Counted from the first letter of the stretch, positions 15,991-25,564 are shown. The stretch: 64,000 nt of DNA from Desulfatitalea tepidiphila (GCF_001293685.1 NZ_BCAG01000001.1:186001-250000), one strand, 5' to 3'. Made by a program: numbers and translations. Notes: generated by a model from the letters alone, not told the origin.

Positions 15991-17268
15991 ATGACAAGTG
16001 AAAACAAAGCCCCTGCGAGTGGAAGCATCGTTGTGGTCGGTGGCGGTATCAGCGGCCTGACGACGGCCCTTGAAGCCGCGGAAGTGGGGTATGACGTCTA
16101 CCTGCTGGAGAAGAATCCCTACTTGGGCGGGCGGGTGGCCCAGTTGAACCAGTATTTCCCCAAACTGTGTCCGCCGACCTGCGGCCTGGAGATCAACTTC
16201 CGCCGTATCAAGGACAACCCCCGCATCAAGGTATTCACCTTGGCCGAGGTGGAGAAGGTGGAGGGTGCACCCGGCAACTACGATGTGACCATCAAGCTCA
16301 ACCCACGTTATGTCAACGAAAAATGCACCTGTTGCGGTGCCTGCTCGGATGCCTGTGAAACGGAGATCAGCGACGATTATAACTTCGGCATGACGACCCG
16401 AAAAGGCGCCTATATGCCATTTGAAATGGCTTTTCCGGCGCGCTATGTGGTATCGCCGCAGATTATCGGGACGGAAGACGCCCAGAAGGCCAATGCGGCC
16501 TGTAAATACGATGCCATCGATTTGGAGATGCAGGCCAAATCCATGACCATCCAGGCCGGCGCCATCGTATGGGCCACGGGTTGGGAGCCCTACGACGCCA
16601 GTAAAATCGACAACCTCGGGTTTGGGCAGTACGACAACATCATCACCAACATGATGGTGGAACGCCTGGCGGCCCCCAACGGCCCCACCAAGGGGAAAAT
16701 TCTACGGCCGTCGGACAGTAAAGAGCCCCAAAGCGTGGCGTTCGTGCAATGCGCCGGGTCGCGGGACGAAAATCATCTGCCCTATTGTTCCTACATCTGT
16801 TGCATGGCCTCCCTGAAGCAGGCCACCTATATCCGTGAGCGCTGTCCGGACGCCGATATCTACATTTTCTACATCGATTTGCGTGCTCCGGGTGATCGTT
16901 ACGAAAAATTCTATAAGAAAATCAAAGAAGACAAGAAGGTCTTTTTTGTCAAGGGCAAGGTCGCCGAAGTGGTGGAAGATTCGACCACCAGGCAGGTGAC
17001 CGTCGTGGCCGAAAATGCCGTTACCGGCGAAAAAACAAGACAAACCGTGGATCTGGTGGTCCTTGCCACCGGCATGCAGCCCACGGCCGCCAAAGTGAAA
17101 TTGCCGGCGGATCTCAAGTACAATGCCGATGGGTTCATTCTTAACGACTATGAAAAGGGTGGCATGTTCGCTGCTGGATGTGCCAACAAACCGGCCGATG
17201 TCGTATCATCCAACCAGAATGCGACCGGTATGGCCTTGAAGGCCATCCAAACCCTGGCAAGGAAGTAG
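15991..17268 (+). CDS. qmoA: QmoA, HdrA-like subunit of the quinone-interacting oxidoreductase
   Basis: A 425-residue flavoprotein with VVVGGGISGLTTALEAAE at the N-terminus, the HdrA-like FPKLCPPTCGLEINF, one [4Fe-4S] motif CTCCGACSDACE near residue 112, and a second FAD-binding half with VLATGMQPTA. QmoABC moves electrons from menaquinol towards APS reductase. GGAGG precedes ATG 15991, and qmoB begins 10 bases after the stop. Confidence 0.96.
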   Translation: MTSENKAPASGSIVVVGGGISGLTTALEAAEVGYDVYLLEKNPYLGGRVAQLNQYFPKLCPPTCGLEINFRRIKDNPRIKVFTLAEVEKVEGAPGNYDVTIKLNPRYVNEKCTCCGACSDACETEISDDYNFGMTTRKGAYMPFEMAFPARYVVSPQIIGTEDAQKANAACKYDAIDLEMQAKSMTIQAGAIVWATGWEPYDASKIDNLGFGQYDNIITNMMVERLAAPNGPTKGKILRPSDSKEPQSVAFVQCAGSRDENHLPYCSYICCMASLKQATYIRERCPDADIYIFYIDLRAPGDRYEKFYKKIKEDKKVFFVKGKVAEVVEDSTTRQVTVVAENAVTGEKTRQTVDLVVLATGMQPTAAKVKLPADLKYNADGFILNDYEKGGMFAAGCANKPADVVSSNQNATGMALKAIQTLARK

Positions 17269-17278
17269 GAGGCTATCC

Positions 17279-19615
17279 ATGGATAAGAAATATGGTGTGT
17301 ATATTTGTGAAGGCTGCGGCATCGCTGAGTCCCTCGACGTGGATGCAATTAAAAGCGTGGCCGCGGATGAAGGGCGAACGGCAAAGACCCATCCCATCCT
17401 CTGCAGCCCCGAAGGGGTGGATTTCCTGAAGAAGGAGATCGCGGACGGTGTCAACACACTGGTGCTGTGCGCCTGTTCCCGGCGGGTCCATTACGACACC
17501 TTCCGGTTCGACGGTTGCATTGTCGACCGCGTCAACCTGCGTGAAGGCGTGGTCTGGTGTCATCCCCGCGACAAGTTCCCAAAACTGACCGAAGAAGAAA
17601 AGGCCGGTGGGGATGCCTTTGATCGTGTTCAGATGATGGCCGAGGACTATCTCCGCATGGGTATGGCCCGGGTACAGAAGGTGGCCTTGCCGGAACCCTA
17701 CAAACTGGAGACGACCTCCGAAAAGATCCTGGTCATCGGCGGCGGTGTCACCGGAATGAGTGCGGCCCTGGATGCCGCCAGGGCCGGATATGATGTGACT
17801 ATCGTGGAAAAGGAAGACCAGCTGGGCGGCGCGGCCCTCAACTGGCGCAGCCAGCTGCCGGTAGGTGATCCATATGACAAGCTGATTCCACCGGTGATCG
17901 AAGAGAAGATCAAAGCCGTTCAGGCCGATCCCAGGATTACCATTAAGACCTCCACCGTGGTGGCCCGGCTGGCCGGCCAACCCGGAGAGTTTACGGTCAC
18001 GTTCAAAAAGCCCGGCGAAAAGATCCAATTCGATGTGCCCTATCCCCTGCCACCCGAAATGCTGGTGGATGAGAGTGGAAAGGAATTGGATGCCGAGACC
18101 TTGCACAAGAAGTATATGGAGTACAACGAGGGGCGGGCCGATATTCTGACCCTCGATCCCAACGGCGAGTTGTTCGGCGCCGTGGTGCTGGCGGCCGGCT
18201 GGCGGCCTGCCAAGCTGGAGGGCGATGCCTATGCCCACCTGGGCTATGGCGCGATCCCCGATGTGGTCACCAACGCCGAATTCGAAGCTATTGCCAAGAA
18301 AGGCAAGATCGCTCGGCCTTCGGACGGCAAGCCGGCCAAGTCCGTGGTCTTCATCCAGAGCCCGGGCAAGGACGAAGATGACAGCGATTTCAGTTACGCA
18401 GGCGCGGTCACCAGCCTGGTGAGCCTGAAACAGGCCAAGTATGTGCGCGAGGATTACGAAGACGGCAAGTCCTTTGTCTTCTACCAGCATATGCGCACCC
18501 CGGGTCTCAACGAGAATTTCTACAAGAGCATTCAGCAGGATCCGGGTATCTTCCTGACCAAGGGCAATGTGCTCAGCGTCGCCAAGGGCGGCGGTGGCCT
18601 GATGATCGAAGCCTCCGACACCCTGCTCGGCGAAAAGCTCAAGGTCAAGGCCGACATGGTGGTGCTGGCGGCCGGCATGGTGCCGGTCACGAAGGACGAT
18701 CCCGTGGTCAACATGGCCTATCGTCAGGGGCCGGCCTTCCGCGACATCGACCTGTTCAACGGCTACTGCGATTCCAATTTCATCTGTTTCCCCTATGAAA
18801 CCCAGCGCACGGGTATTTACGCGGCCGGCGCGGTGCGTCGCAGCATGACCACCGAAGAGGCCATGGAAGATGCGTCCGGTGCGGCCCTCAAGGCCATTCA
18901 GTGTATCACGTCCGTTAACCGGGGCGTTTCGGTTCATCCGCGTTCGGGCGATATGACCTTCCCGGATTTCTTCTTTCAGCGCTGCACCCAGTGCAAACGC
19001 TGCACCCAGGAGTGCCCCTTCGGCGCCCTGGACGACGATGCCAAGGGAACACCCAAGCCCAATCCCACACGCTGCCGTCGTTGTGGCACGTGCATGGGCG
19101 CCTGTCCCGAACGCATCATCGGATTTGCCGACTACAACATCGACAGCATCGGCTCCATGGTCAAGGCGATCAATGTGCCTTCGGAAGACGACTACTCCGA
19201 ACCACCCATGCGGATCCTGGGGTTGGTGTGTGAAAACGACGCCTATCCGACCTTGGACATCGCCGCCCTGAACAAGCTTTCCTATTCGGCCGACGTTCGG
19301 TTGATCCCGGTGCGTTGTCTCGGCTCGGTCAACGTGATCTGGATCAAGGATGCGCTTTCCCAAGGTATGGACGGCGTCTTCCTGCTCGGCTGCAAGCACG
19401 GTGACGACTATCAATGTCATTTCGTCAAAGGCAGCGAGCTGGCCAGCATCCGCATGAAGAAGATCGGCGAGGCTCTGACCAGCCTGGCGTTGGAGGTTGA
19501 GCGCGTGGCCCAGTTCGAGGTCGCCATCGACGACTACGACAAGGTGCCCCAGATCATCAACGATTTCGTGGAATCCATCGAGGCATTGGGACCCAACCCA
19601 TTCAAAGGCTTCTAG
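17279..19615 (+). CDS. qmoB: QmoB, HdrA/MvhD-like fusion subunit
   Basis: A 778-residue protein. The N-terminal ~140 residues carry YICEGCGIAESLD and CACSRRVHYDTF. An HdrA-like FAD domain follows (LVIGGGVTGMSAALDAA near 153), then two [4Fe-4S] motifs (CTQCKRCTQECPFG near 569; CRRCGTCMGACPER near 599). The last ~140 residues are MvhD-like (VRCLGSVN, GCKHGDDYQCHFVKGS). This domain order is diagnostic for QmoB. It lies between qmoA and qmoC in the usual order. Confidence 0.96.
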   Translation: MDKKYGVYICEGCGIAESLDVDAIKSVAADEGRTAKTHPILCSPEGVDFLKKEIADGVNTLVLCACSRRVHYDTFRFDGCIVDRVNLREGVVWCHPRDKFPKLTEEEKAGGDAFDRVQMMAEDYLRMGMARVQKVALPEPYKLETTSEKILVIGGGVTGMSAALDAARAGYDVTIVEKEDQLGGAALNWRSQLPVGDPYDKLIPPVIEEKIKAVQADPRITIKTSTVVARLAGQPGEFTVTFKKPGEKIQFDVPYPLPPEMLVDESGKELDAETLHKKYMEYNEGRADILTLDPNGELFGAVVLAAGWRPAKLEGDAYAHLGYGAIPDVVTNAEFEAIAKKGKIARPSDGKPAKSVVFIQSPGKDEDDSDFSYAGAVTSLVSLKQAKYVREDYEDGKSFVFYQHMRTPGLNENFYKSIQQDPGIFLTKGNVLSVAKGGGGLMIEASDTLLGEKLKVKADMVVLAAGMVPVTKDDPVVNMAYRQGPAFRDIDLFNGYCDSNFICFPYETQRTGIYAAGAVRRSMTTEEAMEDASGAALKAIQCITSVNRGVSVHPRSGDMTFPDFFFQRCTQCKRCTQECPFGALDDDAKGTPKPNPTRCRRCGTCMGACPERIIGFADYNIDSIGSMVKAINVPSEDDYSEPPMRILGLVCENDAYPTLDIAALNKLSYSADVRLIPVRCLGSVNVIWIKDALSQGMDGVFLLGCKHGDDYQCHFVKGSELASIRMKKIGEALTSLALEVERVAQFEVAIDDYDKVPQIINDFVESIEALGPNPFKGF

Positions 19616-19681
19616 CGTGTCAGCCGGCGAAATGGAAACCCAAAGCGAATCGATTGCTGTTTCAATTCAGGAGGTAAATGT

Positions 19682-20830
19682 ATGTCTGACTCATATTTAG
19701 TCGAACCGGATGTCGGCTTTATCAAGGAGGTGATCAAGCTCGGTGGCGAGGATGTGAAAAAGTGCTACCAGTGTGCCACCTGTTCTGTCGTCTGTCCCAT
19801 CTCCCCGGACACCAAGCCCTTTCCACGCAAGGAGATGATCGCCACATCGTGGGGTCTGAGAGACCGCCTGGTGGGCAATGGCGATATCTGGCTGTGCCAC
19901 AATTGTGGCGATTGTTCGACGCGCTGCCCGCGTGGTGCCAAGCCGGGTGACGTCCTGGCAGCGGTGCGCGCCTATGCGGTGACGGAATACGCCGTTCCCA
20001 AGAAATTGGGGAAAATGGTCAACGACCCCAAATCGTTGCCGATTTTGCTGGCCATCCCGGCCGTGCTCATACTGGTCGCCGGTTTTATCTTCAATCTTTT
20101 CGGCCTCGGCTGGCTCAACTTTTCCCCCACCGGTGACGAGCTCTGGCAGGCCGACTACTTCAGCAACTATATGGTCGATATCATCATGATCCCGACCTTC
20201 TTTGCTGCCATCGCGGTTTTTGCCCTGGGGTTGAAGCGTTTCATCGCCGACATACATGCCAATGCGCTGCAAGAGGGCAAGACCGACAAGGAGAAGATCG
20301 ATCCGGCCGGATTCATACAAGCTCTGATCAAAATCATCCCGACAATTCTCAAGCACAACCGTTTCAGCGAGTGCGGGGAGAACAAGGAGCGCGCCACGTC
20401 CCACATGATGGTGCTGTACGGCTTCATCGGCCTGTTCATCGTGACCGGTTGCTTTTTCATTGCCGAGTGGGTGCTGCACATCGAAGGCCCCTACAGCCAG
20501 ATCAACCCGATCAAGTGGCTGGGCAATGCGGGCGGTATTGCGCTGCTCATCGGCGGCGGCCTGATGATTGCCAAGCGTTTGAATCAAAAGGATGAGGTGT
20601 CCAGTTATAAAGATTGGTACCTGCTGGGCCTGGTGATGTTGCTCAGCGGCACCGGCCTTTTGACCGAGATGCTGCGGCTGGGTCACCTCTATGGCCTTTC
20701 CGCATTCGTCTACTATCTCCATTTGATTTTTGTGTGGGCGCTGTTTGCCTATACCCCCTACTCCAAATTGGCCCACCTGGTCTACCGAACGGTGGCCATG
20801 GCCTACCAGGAGTATTCAGGGCGCAAATAG
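19682..20830 (+). CDS. qmoC: QmoC, HdrC/cytochrome b-like membrane subunit
   Basis: A 382-residue subunit. The N-terminal HdrC-like part has two [4Fe-4S] motifs (CYQCATCSVVCPIS, CHNCGDCSTRCPRG). About six membrane helices with histidines for b-type haems follow, as in NarI-type domains. It is the quinone-reactive anchor of QmoABC. CAGGAGG precedes ATG 19682. A hairpin after the stop probably ends the operon. Confidence 0.96.
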   Translation: MSDSYLVEPDVGFIKEVIKLGGEDVKKCYQCATCSVVCPISPDTKPFPRKEMIATSWGLRDRLVGNGDIWLCHNCGDCSTRCPRGAKPGDVLAAVRAYAVTEYAVPKKLGKMVNDPKSLPILLAIPAVLILVAGFIFNLFGLGWLNFSPTGDELWQADYFSNYMVDIIMIPTFFAAIAVFALGLKRFIADIHANALQEGKTDKEKIDPAGFIQALIKIIPTILKHNRFSECGENKERATSHMMVLYGFIGLFIVTGCFFIAEWVLHIEGPYSQINPIKWLGNAGGIALLIGGGLMIAKRLNQKDEVSSYKDWYLLGLVMLLSGTGLLTEMLRLGHLYGLSAFVYYLHLIFVWALFAYTPYSKLAHLVYRTVAMAYQEYSGRK

Positions 20831-20857
20831 CAGGTTTTTTCGATACGCCAATTCAAA

Positions 20858-20900
20858 GGGGGCCGTGTCCCGCATGGGGCCGGCCCCCTCTGTGCTTTTC
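20858..20900 (+). terminator. Probable terminator after qmoC
   Basis: GGGGGCCG (20858-20865) and CGGCCCCC (20881-20888) form a strong stem with a 15-base loop, followed by TCTGTGCTTTT. The T-run is weak. Confidence 0.5.
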
Positions 20901-20992
20901 GGCACGGTCGACCCCCTCAGGCAGATTTTTGGACGCCGCTCAGAGGGCACAAGGCTCAGCACCGAGTCGGCCGGACACCCAATGCGGGAGTG

Positions 20993-22426
20993 ATGGACAG
21001 ACGCTTTATGTCTCCCAAATCGAATTTGGCATCCAAGGTAAAAATTCGAGACGCCTACGCGCTCGATTTTTATCGATTGCTCGATGATGTGCCGTTGGGA
21101 GTGCTCGTGATGGACCGCCATCGCCGGGTGGTGTTTTGCAATCGTTTTTTAGAAACGCTGATCGGCACGCAGGCCTTGAGGACCGAGGGGCTGCATTGCC
21201 GCAACGTGGTTCGCAGCCGCACTTGTATCACCGGTTGCCCGGCCGAGCATCTTGCCGAGCTCTCGGAAACGGTTTGCATCCAAAGCGATTTGATCAATCG
21301 GGACCGCAAACGCATTCCCGTGCGCATGACCCTCTCATCGCTCTACGATGTCCAGGGGAAACCGGTAGGCTTCATCGAAACCATAGAAGATCTGAGGCAC
21401 TTGAAGGCCCATGATGAGGAGGCGGCGCAAGCCTATAGCTTCAGCCACATCGTGGGGCAGAGCGTTCAGATGCAGAAATTGTTCGGTATGCTGCCCGTGG
21501 TCGCCCAGAGCGACGCCTCGGTTTTGATTACCGGTGAGACTGGTACGGGAAAGGACATGCTGGCCGAAGCCCTGCATCAGGAGTCTGCCCGGGCAAAGGG
21601 GCCGTTTGTCAAAATCAATTGCGGTGCACTGCCGGAGACACTCCTCGAATCCGAGCTCTTCGGACACACCAAAGGCGCTTTTACCGGCGCGGTGGAAAAC
21701 AAACAGGGGCGTTTTTACCTGGCCCACAACGGCACCCTCTATCTTACCGAAATCGGGGATTTGCCCCTCCCTCTGCAGGTCAAGCTACTCACCTTTTTAG
21801 ATGACAAAATCGTCTATCCGCTCGGCAGCACAAAGGGTTACGCCGCCAATGTGAGGGTGATTGCCGCGACCCACCGCGACCTCGAGCAAATGGTGCGTGA
21901 AGGGAAGTTTCGCCAGGACCTCTTCTTCCGACTCAACGTCATGCGGCTCAACATTCCCCCGTTGCGCGACAGGGAAGGGGATGTGCGTTTGCTGGTGGAT
22001 TACTTCCTGAACTATTTCAATCAGAAGCTGCACCGAAACATGTCGGGTTTTTCAGCCAAGGCCATGCAGATTCTCCTCTCGTATGCCTATCCTGGAAATG
22101 TTCGCGAGTTGCGCAACATCGTGGAATATTCCGTCAGCGTATGTCGCGAAAAGAAAATCCTCGCAGCCCATCTCCCCACCTACCTGTCTGAAAGGCGACC
22201 CATGACCGTGGAGCCGCCTGCGCCGTCCGGACCTACCGTTCAACGGGCCGGTCCTGCACCAGTAGATCGGGAGGGCGTTTCGACCTGGACCGAGATGGAA
22301 AAGCGGCTGATACTCGATGCTCTGGTCCATACGCGCGGGAATCGCGTGCTGGCTGCAAAGCATCTGGGCTGGGCGCGCAGTACCTTGTGGCGAAAAATGA
22401 AACAATACGGAATCGACGCATCATGA
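20993..22426 (+). CDS. Sigma-54-dependent activator with PAS sensor (NtrC-family enhancer-binding protein)
   Basis: A 477-residue protein. A PAS-like N-terminal domain (~25-140) includes CRNVVRSRTCITGCPAEH, a Cys group that could bind metal or sense redox. The AAA+ domain has Walker A GETGTGKD, the sigma-54 contact loop GAFTGA, LLxEIGDL and R-finger region FRQDLFFRLN. A Fis-type helix-turn-helix (NRVLAAKHLGWARSTLWRKM) ends it. There is no receiver domain, so it senses a signal directly. A sigma-54 promoter with an upstream palindrome at 22851-22951 is a likely target. ATG 20993 is used; ATG 21008 is also possible. Confidence 0.9.
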   Translation: MDRRFMSPKSNLASKVKIRDAYALDFYRLLDDVPLGVLVMDRHRRVVFCNRFLETLIGTQALRTEGLHCRNVVRSRTCITGCPAEHLAELSETVCIQSDLINRDRKRIPVRMTLSSLYDVQGKPVGFIETIEDLRHLKAHDEEAAQAYSFSHIVGQSVQMQKLFGMLPVVAQSDASVLITGETGTGKDMLAEALHQESARAKGPFVKINCGALPETLLESELFGHTKGAFTGAVENKQGRFYLAHNGTLYLTEIGDLPLPLQVKLLTFLDDKIVYPLGSTKGYAANVRVIAATHRDLEQMVREGKFRQDLFFRLNVMRLNIPPLRDREGDVRLLVDYFLNYFNQKLHRNMSGFSAKAMQILLSYAYPGNVRELRNIVEYSVSVCREKKILAAHLPTYLSERRPMTVEPPAPSGPTVQRAGPAPVDREGVSTWTEMEKRLILDALVHTRGNRVLAAKHLGWARSTLWRKMKQYGIDAS

Positions 22427-22758
22427 CGACCAAGGTGATGATCCCCTTGCACAAGGATGAGGTGGCGCCCCGCTTCGATTTGTCCACCGAGGTGTTGATG
22501 GCCTGGTGTTCGGACGAGGGAAACGTCGAACAGGAAAAACTGTTGATTCTGCCGGGCCCATCGGCAGAGCGGATTTGCCACATGGCCATGACCGAGCATG
22601 TGCAGGCCATTATCTGCGGCGGTATTGACCAGGAGGTGTTCGACTATCTGACCTGGAAGAACGTCGACGTGATCGACGACGTCATCGGCCGCGCGGCAAC
22701 GGTTTTACGACGGTATCTTTCGGGCCGGCTGCAACGCGGCGACATCGTTCCATCGTAA
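22423..22758 (+). CDS. NifX/NifB-C-terminal-domain-like protein (FeMo-cofactor biosynthesis family)
   Basis: A 111-residue single-domain protein of the dinitrogenase iron-molybdenum cofactor biosynthesis family: MIPLHKDEVAPRFDLSTEV at the start, and the typical IICGGIDQEVFDYLTWKNVDVIDDVIG. Family members bind FeMo-co or related clusters in transit. ATG 22423 overlaps the regulator's stop (ATGA), so the two are translationally coupled. No nitrogenase genes are near. It may sense or carry a metal cluster for the regulator, or act with the separate nifB at 3014-3865 (inference). Confidence 0.8.
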   Translation: MTTKVMIPLHKDEVAPRFDLSTEVLMAWCSDEGNVEQEKLLILPGPSAERICHMAMTEHVQAIICGGIDQEVFDYLTWKNVDVIDDVIGRAATVLRRYLSGRLQRGDIVPS

Positions 22759-22850
22759 TCTCAACGGGCATGAATCCCATTTTCATCCGTTCGCCAGTCG
22801 CCCTTGGCCTTTTGCGGCCCGAAGAGATGTTTCGATTTGATTTATAAATG

Positions 22851-22866
22851 ATGCAAAAAGTTGCAT
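22851..22866. promoter_or_regulatory. Putative enhancer-binding site (palindrome) for the sigma-54 activator
   Basis: ATGCAA-AAAG-TTGCAT is a perfect 6+6 inverted repeat about 70 bases upstream of the -24/-12 promoter, a usual place for an NtrC-type activator site. Confidence 0.5.
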
Positions 22867-22935
22867 AATGAGACTATGCCTGTTTCGCTGCTGTGGTTCA
22901 AAAAATATCTGATTGAATATCAGGTGGTTTACGGT

Positions 22936-22951
22936 TGGCATGCGCTTTGCT
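22936..22951 (+). promoter_or_regulatory. Sigma-54 (-24/-12) promoter
   Basis: TGGCATGCGCTTTGCT matches the TGGCAC-N5-TTGCW consensus with the invariant GG and GC exactly 10 bases apart. It lies ~55 bases before the receiver-domain gene at 23004 and just after the sigma-54 activator gene, which strongly suggests activator-target pairing. Confidence 0.75.
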
Positions 22952-23003
22952 GAAGCCAAGATGGTTTTAATTGGGATCGAACACACTGCGCATCGATTGA
23001 GAA

Positions 23004-23399
23004 ATGGATCCACATATCCTGATCATTGCAACAGAGACCAGTTTGCGCGCCAATCTTTCGCAACACTTGCGACAAGAAGGTTTTCACGTATCTGAAACCG
23101 ATGGCACGCAAGAGTTGATGAATTTTATAGACGAGGAGAATTTCGGCTTGATCCTCCTTGATCTTCAAGGGTTGAAGCGCAATGGCATCGCCATGATGCG
23201 TCACATTCGACAGCGATTTCCCCAAATCAAAATTATCACAATCAACTCAGGCGATCAGCTCGATTTGTCCATTGAAAGCATGCGCCTGGGGGCCTTTGAT
23301 GATTTTCTCATTCCTTTTCATCTGGAGGGTTTGATAGCCCGTATTAGAAGTTTGGGAGATGGGCGAAGTACCGAGGATAAAAACGAGAAGTCGCAATAG
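23004..23399 (+). CDS. Response-regulator receiver-domain protein
   Basis: A 131-residue stand-alone receiver domain. It begins HILIIATETSLRANLSQHL, and LILLDLQGLKRNGIAMM carries the presumed phosphoacceptor Asp. LGAFDDFLIPFHLEGLIARI is the usual last helix region, but the conserved Lys of the KP motif is replaced (LIPF), so phosphorylation signalling may be altered. There is no output domain. It is the first gene after the sigma-54 promoter, followed by the CBS protein and the permease. Confidence 0.8.
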   Translation: MDPHILIIATETSLRANLSQHLRQEGFHVSETDGTQELMNFIDEENFGLILLDLQGLKRNGIAMMRHIRQRFPQIKIITINSGDQLDLSIESMRLGAFDDFLIPFHLEGLIARIRSLGDGRSTEDKNEKSQ

Positions 23400-23446
23400 A
23401 CAGTTGGGTGTCTAACGACATAATTATAGTTACCAGGAGGTGTTGC

Positions 23447-24004
23447 GTGAAGAAGTATAAAGTCAAGGACTTGATGGTACCGCGGGAGGATTATGCGGTG
23501 ATTTCTGAAGATGCTAATATTTTCGAAGCGGTGCAGGCCCTCGAAAAGGCCCAGCAGGATTTCGACCAGGCCCGTTACCGCCATCGGGCTATCCTCGTGG
23601 AGGATAAAGCGGGTCGGATCGTCGGAAAGCTTGGGCAAATCGACGTCTTGCGCGCGTTGGAACCCAAATACGAGGAAATGAAAGCCGATACCCCAGGCAT
23701 CGCCAAATACGGCTTCAGCCGAAAGTTTCTGCTCTCCATGCTGGAGACTTACAAGCTTTTCGATAAACCGTTGGATGATATCTGCCGAAAAGCTGGATTG
23801 GAAAAAGTCTCCACTTATATGCATCGCCCCACCGAAGGGGAATATATCGGTGAAGACGATTCGCTGGACAAGGCCATTCATCTGTTTGTGGTCGGTTCAC
23901 ACCAGTCTCTCCTTGTAACGAGGGGCGATCATATCGTGGGGTTGTTGCGCCTCACCGATGTATTCGCGGCGGTTTTTCATGCCATGAAGGCATGCAATCT
24001 GTAG
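23447..24004 (+). CDS. CBS-domain-pair protein
   Basis: A 185-residue protein. The first CBS motif region is KVKDLMVPREDYAVISEDAN, the second VSTYMHRPTEGEYIGEDDSL with SLLVTRGDHIVGLLRLTDV. Between them is an insertion with KYGFSRKFLLSMLE. CBS pairs bind adenosine nucleotides (AMP, ATP, SAM), attractive here beside sulfate activation. GTG 23447 is the start: AGGAGG lies 8 bases upstream. A close paralogue, frameshifted, is at 29328-29889, beyond the permease and sat. Confidence 0.85.
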   Translation: MKKYKVKDLMVPREDYAVISEDANIFEAVQALEKAQQDFDQARYRHRAILVEDKAGRIVGKLGQIDVLRALEPKYEEMKADTPGIAKYGFSRKFLLSMLETYKLFDKPLDDICRKAGLEKVSTYMHRPTEGEYIGEDDSLDKAIHLFVVGSHQSLLVTRGDHIVGLLRLTDVFAAVFHAMKACNL

Positions 24005-24069
24005 AAATTTTGCGTCATTTGAACTCGGTGTCAGATGATGCGGAATGAATCGATCGATAGGGGGAATAA

Positions 24070-25542
24070 ATGGCTAATACGTCTGTGGCAGTCGACTCGT
24101 CTGGGGTCGATTGGAAAAAACTGGGTTTTCTCTTTCTCGGCTTGTTTCTTTTTGCCGTGGTTTACTGGTCACCGGGCTGGCCGGACGCCGTCGACCCAAT
24201 GGGCAAGCATTTCGTATTGACGCGGGAAGCCAAGGCGGCGTTGGCCGTATTCCTGCTGGCCGGCACCTGGTGGGTCTTCGAGGTGGTGCCCATCGGTGTG
24301 ACCAGCTTGGCTATCGGCGTGCTGCAGGCCCTGTTCCTCATCCGGCCGGCCAAGATCGCGTTTACCGATTTCACGGTGCCGTCGGTCTTCTTCATCTTCG
24401 CCTCGCTGATGATCGGCCTGGTCTTCACCAAGACCGGCCTGACCAAGCGGTTGGCCTACAAGATGCTCATGATCGTGGGTGAACGGACCAGCATGATCAT
24501 GCTCGGCTGTTTTGTGGTGACGGCGGCCCTGACCCATATCATGGCGCACACGGCAGTAGCGGCTACCATCTATCCGCTGCTCGTCTCCATTTACGCCATG
24601 TACGGTGAGGGCGATGCACGCACCAAGTTCGGCAAGGCGCTCTTCATGGGCATGGCTTATGTGGCCGGCGCGGGCAGTATTATTACCCTTCTCGGCGCGG
24701 CACGCGGTGCGGTGGCTTTAGGCTTTTTCAAAGAGATCATGAACCAGGACATCTCCTTTTTCCAGCTGACCTATTACATGTTCCCCATCGGCTGGTTGAT
24801 GACCTTTGCGCTGTGGGGTTTCTTCATGATTTTTATGAAGCCCGAAAAGGATCGCATTCCAGGGTTACGGGATCGTGCCCGGCGACTCAATGACGAATTG
24901 GGCGGTCTTACAAGCAAAGAGATCCTGGCGGCGGTCATCGTAGGTGGGTGTATTCTGGTGATGTGCCTCCAGAATTTCCTGCCCGCGTTGCAGGCGATCA
25001 ACAAGACCGGTATTATCCTGATTTCAACGATTCTTTTTTTCGTCACCGGTCTGCTGAGCGTCGAAGATCTCGAGGATGTGCCCTGGAACATCATTCTGCT
25101 GTTTGGCGGGGCCATGAGCATCGGCAACTGTCTGTGGGAAACCGGGGCAGCCAACTGGCTGGCCGTCAACTGGCTGCTCATGTTCCAGAAGGCCAACTGG
25201 TTCATTTTTGTCATGAGCATCACCTTTTTCGTCATGGTGATGACCAACTTCATCATGAACGTGGCAGCCATCGCCATCTCCCTTCCCGTGGCCCTGGTCA
25301 TCGCGCCTTACTTGGGGGTGGCCGGCGAAGTGATTTTGTTCGCCTCGCTGGTGGCCGCCGGTATGCCCTTCCTGTTGCTGGTGGGCGCGGCGCCCAACGC
25401 CATCGCCTATGACTCCAAGCAATTTACGCCTGGGGAGTTTTTCCTCTATGGCATCCCGGCGAGCATTCTCTTGATGATCGTCACTGGTTTCGCGGTCTTC
25501 ATCCTCTGGCCGCTGATGGGGATGCCGGTGACCCTGAACTGA
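24070..25542 (+). CDS. SLC13/DASS-family anion permease, probable sulfate/Na+ symporter
   Basis: A 490-residue integral membrane protein with about 11-12 hydrophobic segments and SLC13/DASS-type features: VFEVVPIGVTSLAIGVLQ, an ALTHIMAHTAVAATIYPLL stretch, and MTNFIMNVAAIAISLPVAL near the C-terminus. Substrates in this family are dicarboxylates or sulfate. Position among apr, qmo and sat genes makes sulfate likely. It follows the receiver and CBS genes and may share their sigma-54 promoter. A strong terminator follows. Confidence 0.82.
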   Translation: MANTSVAVDSSGVDWKKLGFLFLGLFLFAVVYWSPGWPDAVDPMGKHFVLTREAKAALAVFLLAGTWWVFEVVPIGVTSLAIGVLQALFLIRPAKIAFTDFTVPSVFFIFASLMIGLVFTKTGLTKRLAYKMLMIVGERTSMIMLGCFVVTAALTHIMAHTAVAATIYPLLVSIYAMYGEGDARTKFGKALFMGMAYVAGAGSIITLLGAARGAVALGFFKEIMNQDISFFQLTYYMFPIGWLMTFALWGFFMIFMKPEKDRIPGLRDRARRLNDELGGLTSKEILAAVIVGGCILVMCLQNFLPALQAINKTGIILISTILFFVTGLLSVEDLEDVPWNIILLFGGAMSIGNCLWETGAANWLAVNWLLMFQKANWFIFVMSITFFVMVMTNFIMNVAAIAISLPVALVIAPYLGVAGEVILFASLVAAGMPFLLLVGAAPNAIAYDSKQFTPGEFFLYGIPASILLMIVTGFAVFILWPLMGMPVTLN

Positions 25543-25564
25543 CCAAAACTCGGCTTAAACATCA

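Noticed and set aside
17273-19420. 715-codon minus-strand frame
   Set aside because: It is antisense to qmoB; no family features, rich in His/Arg/Gly as expected for a mirror frame.
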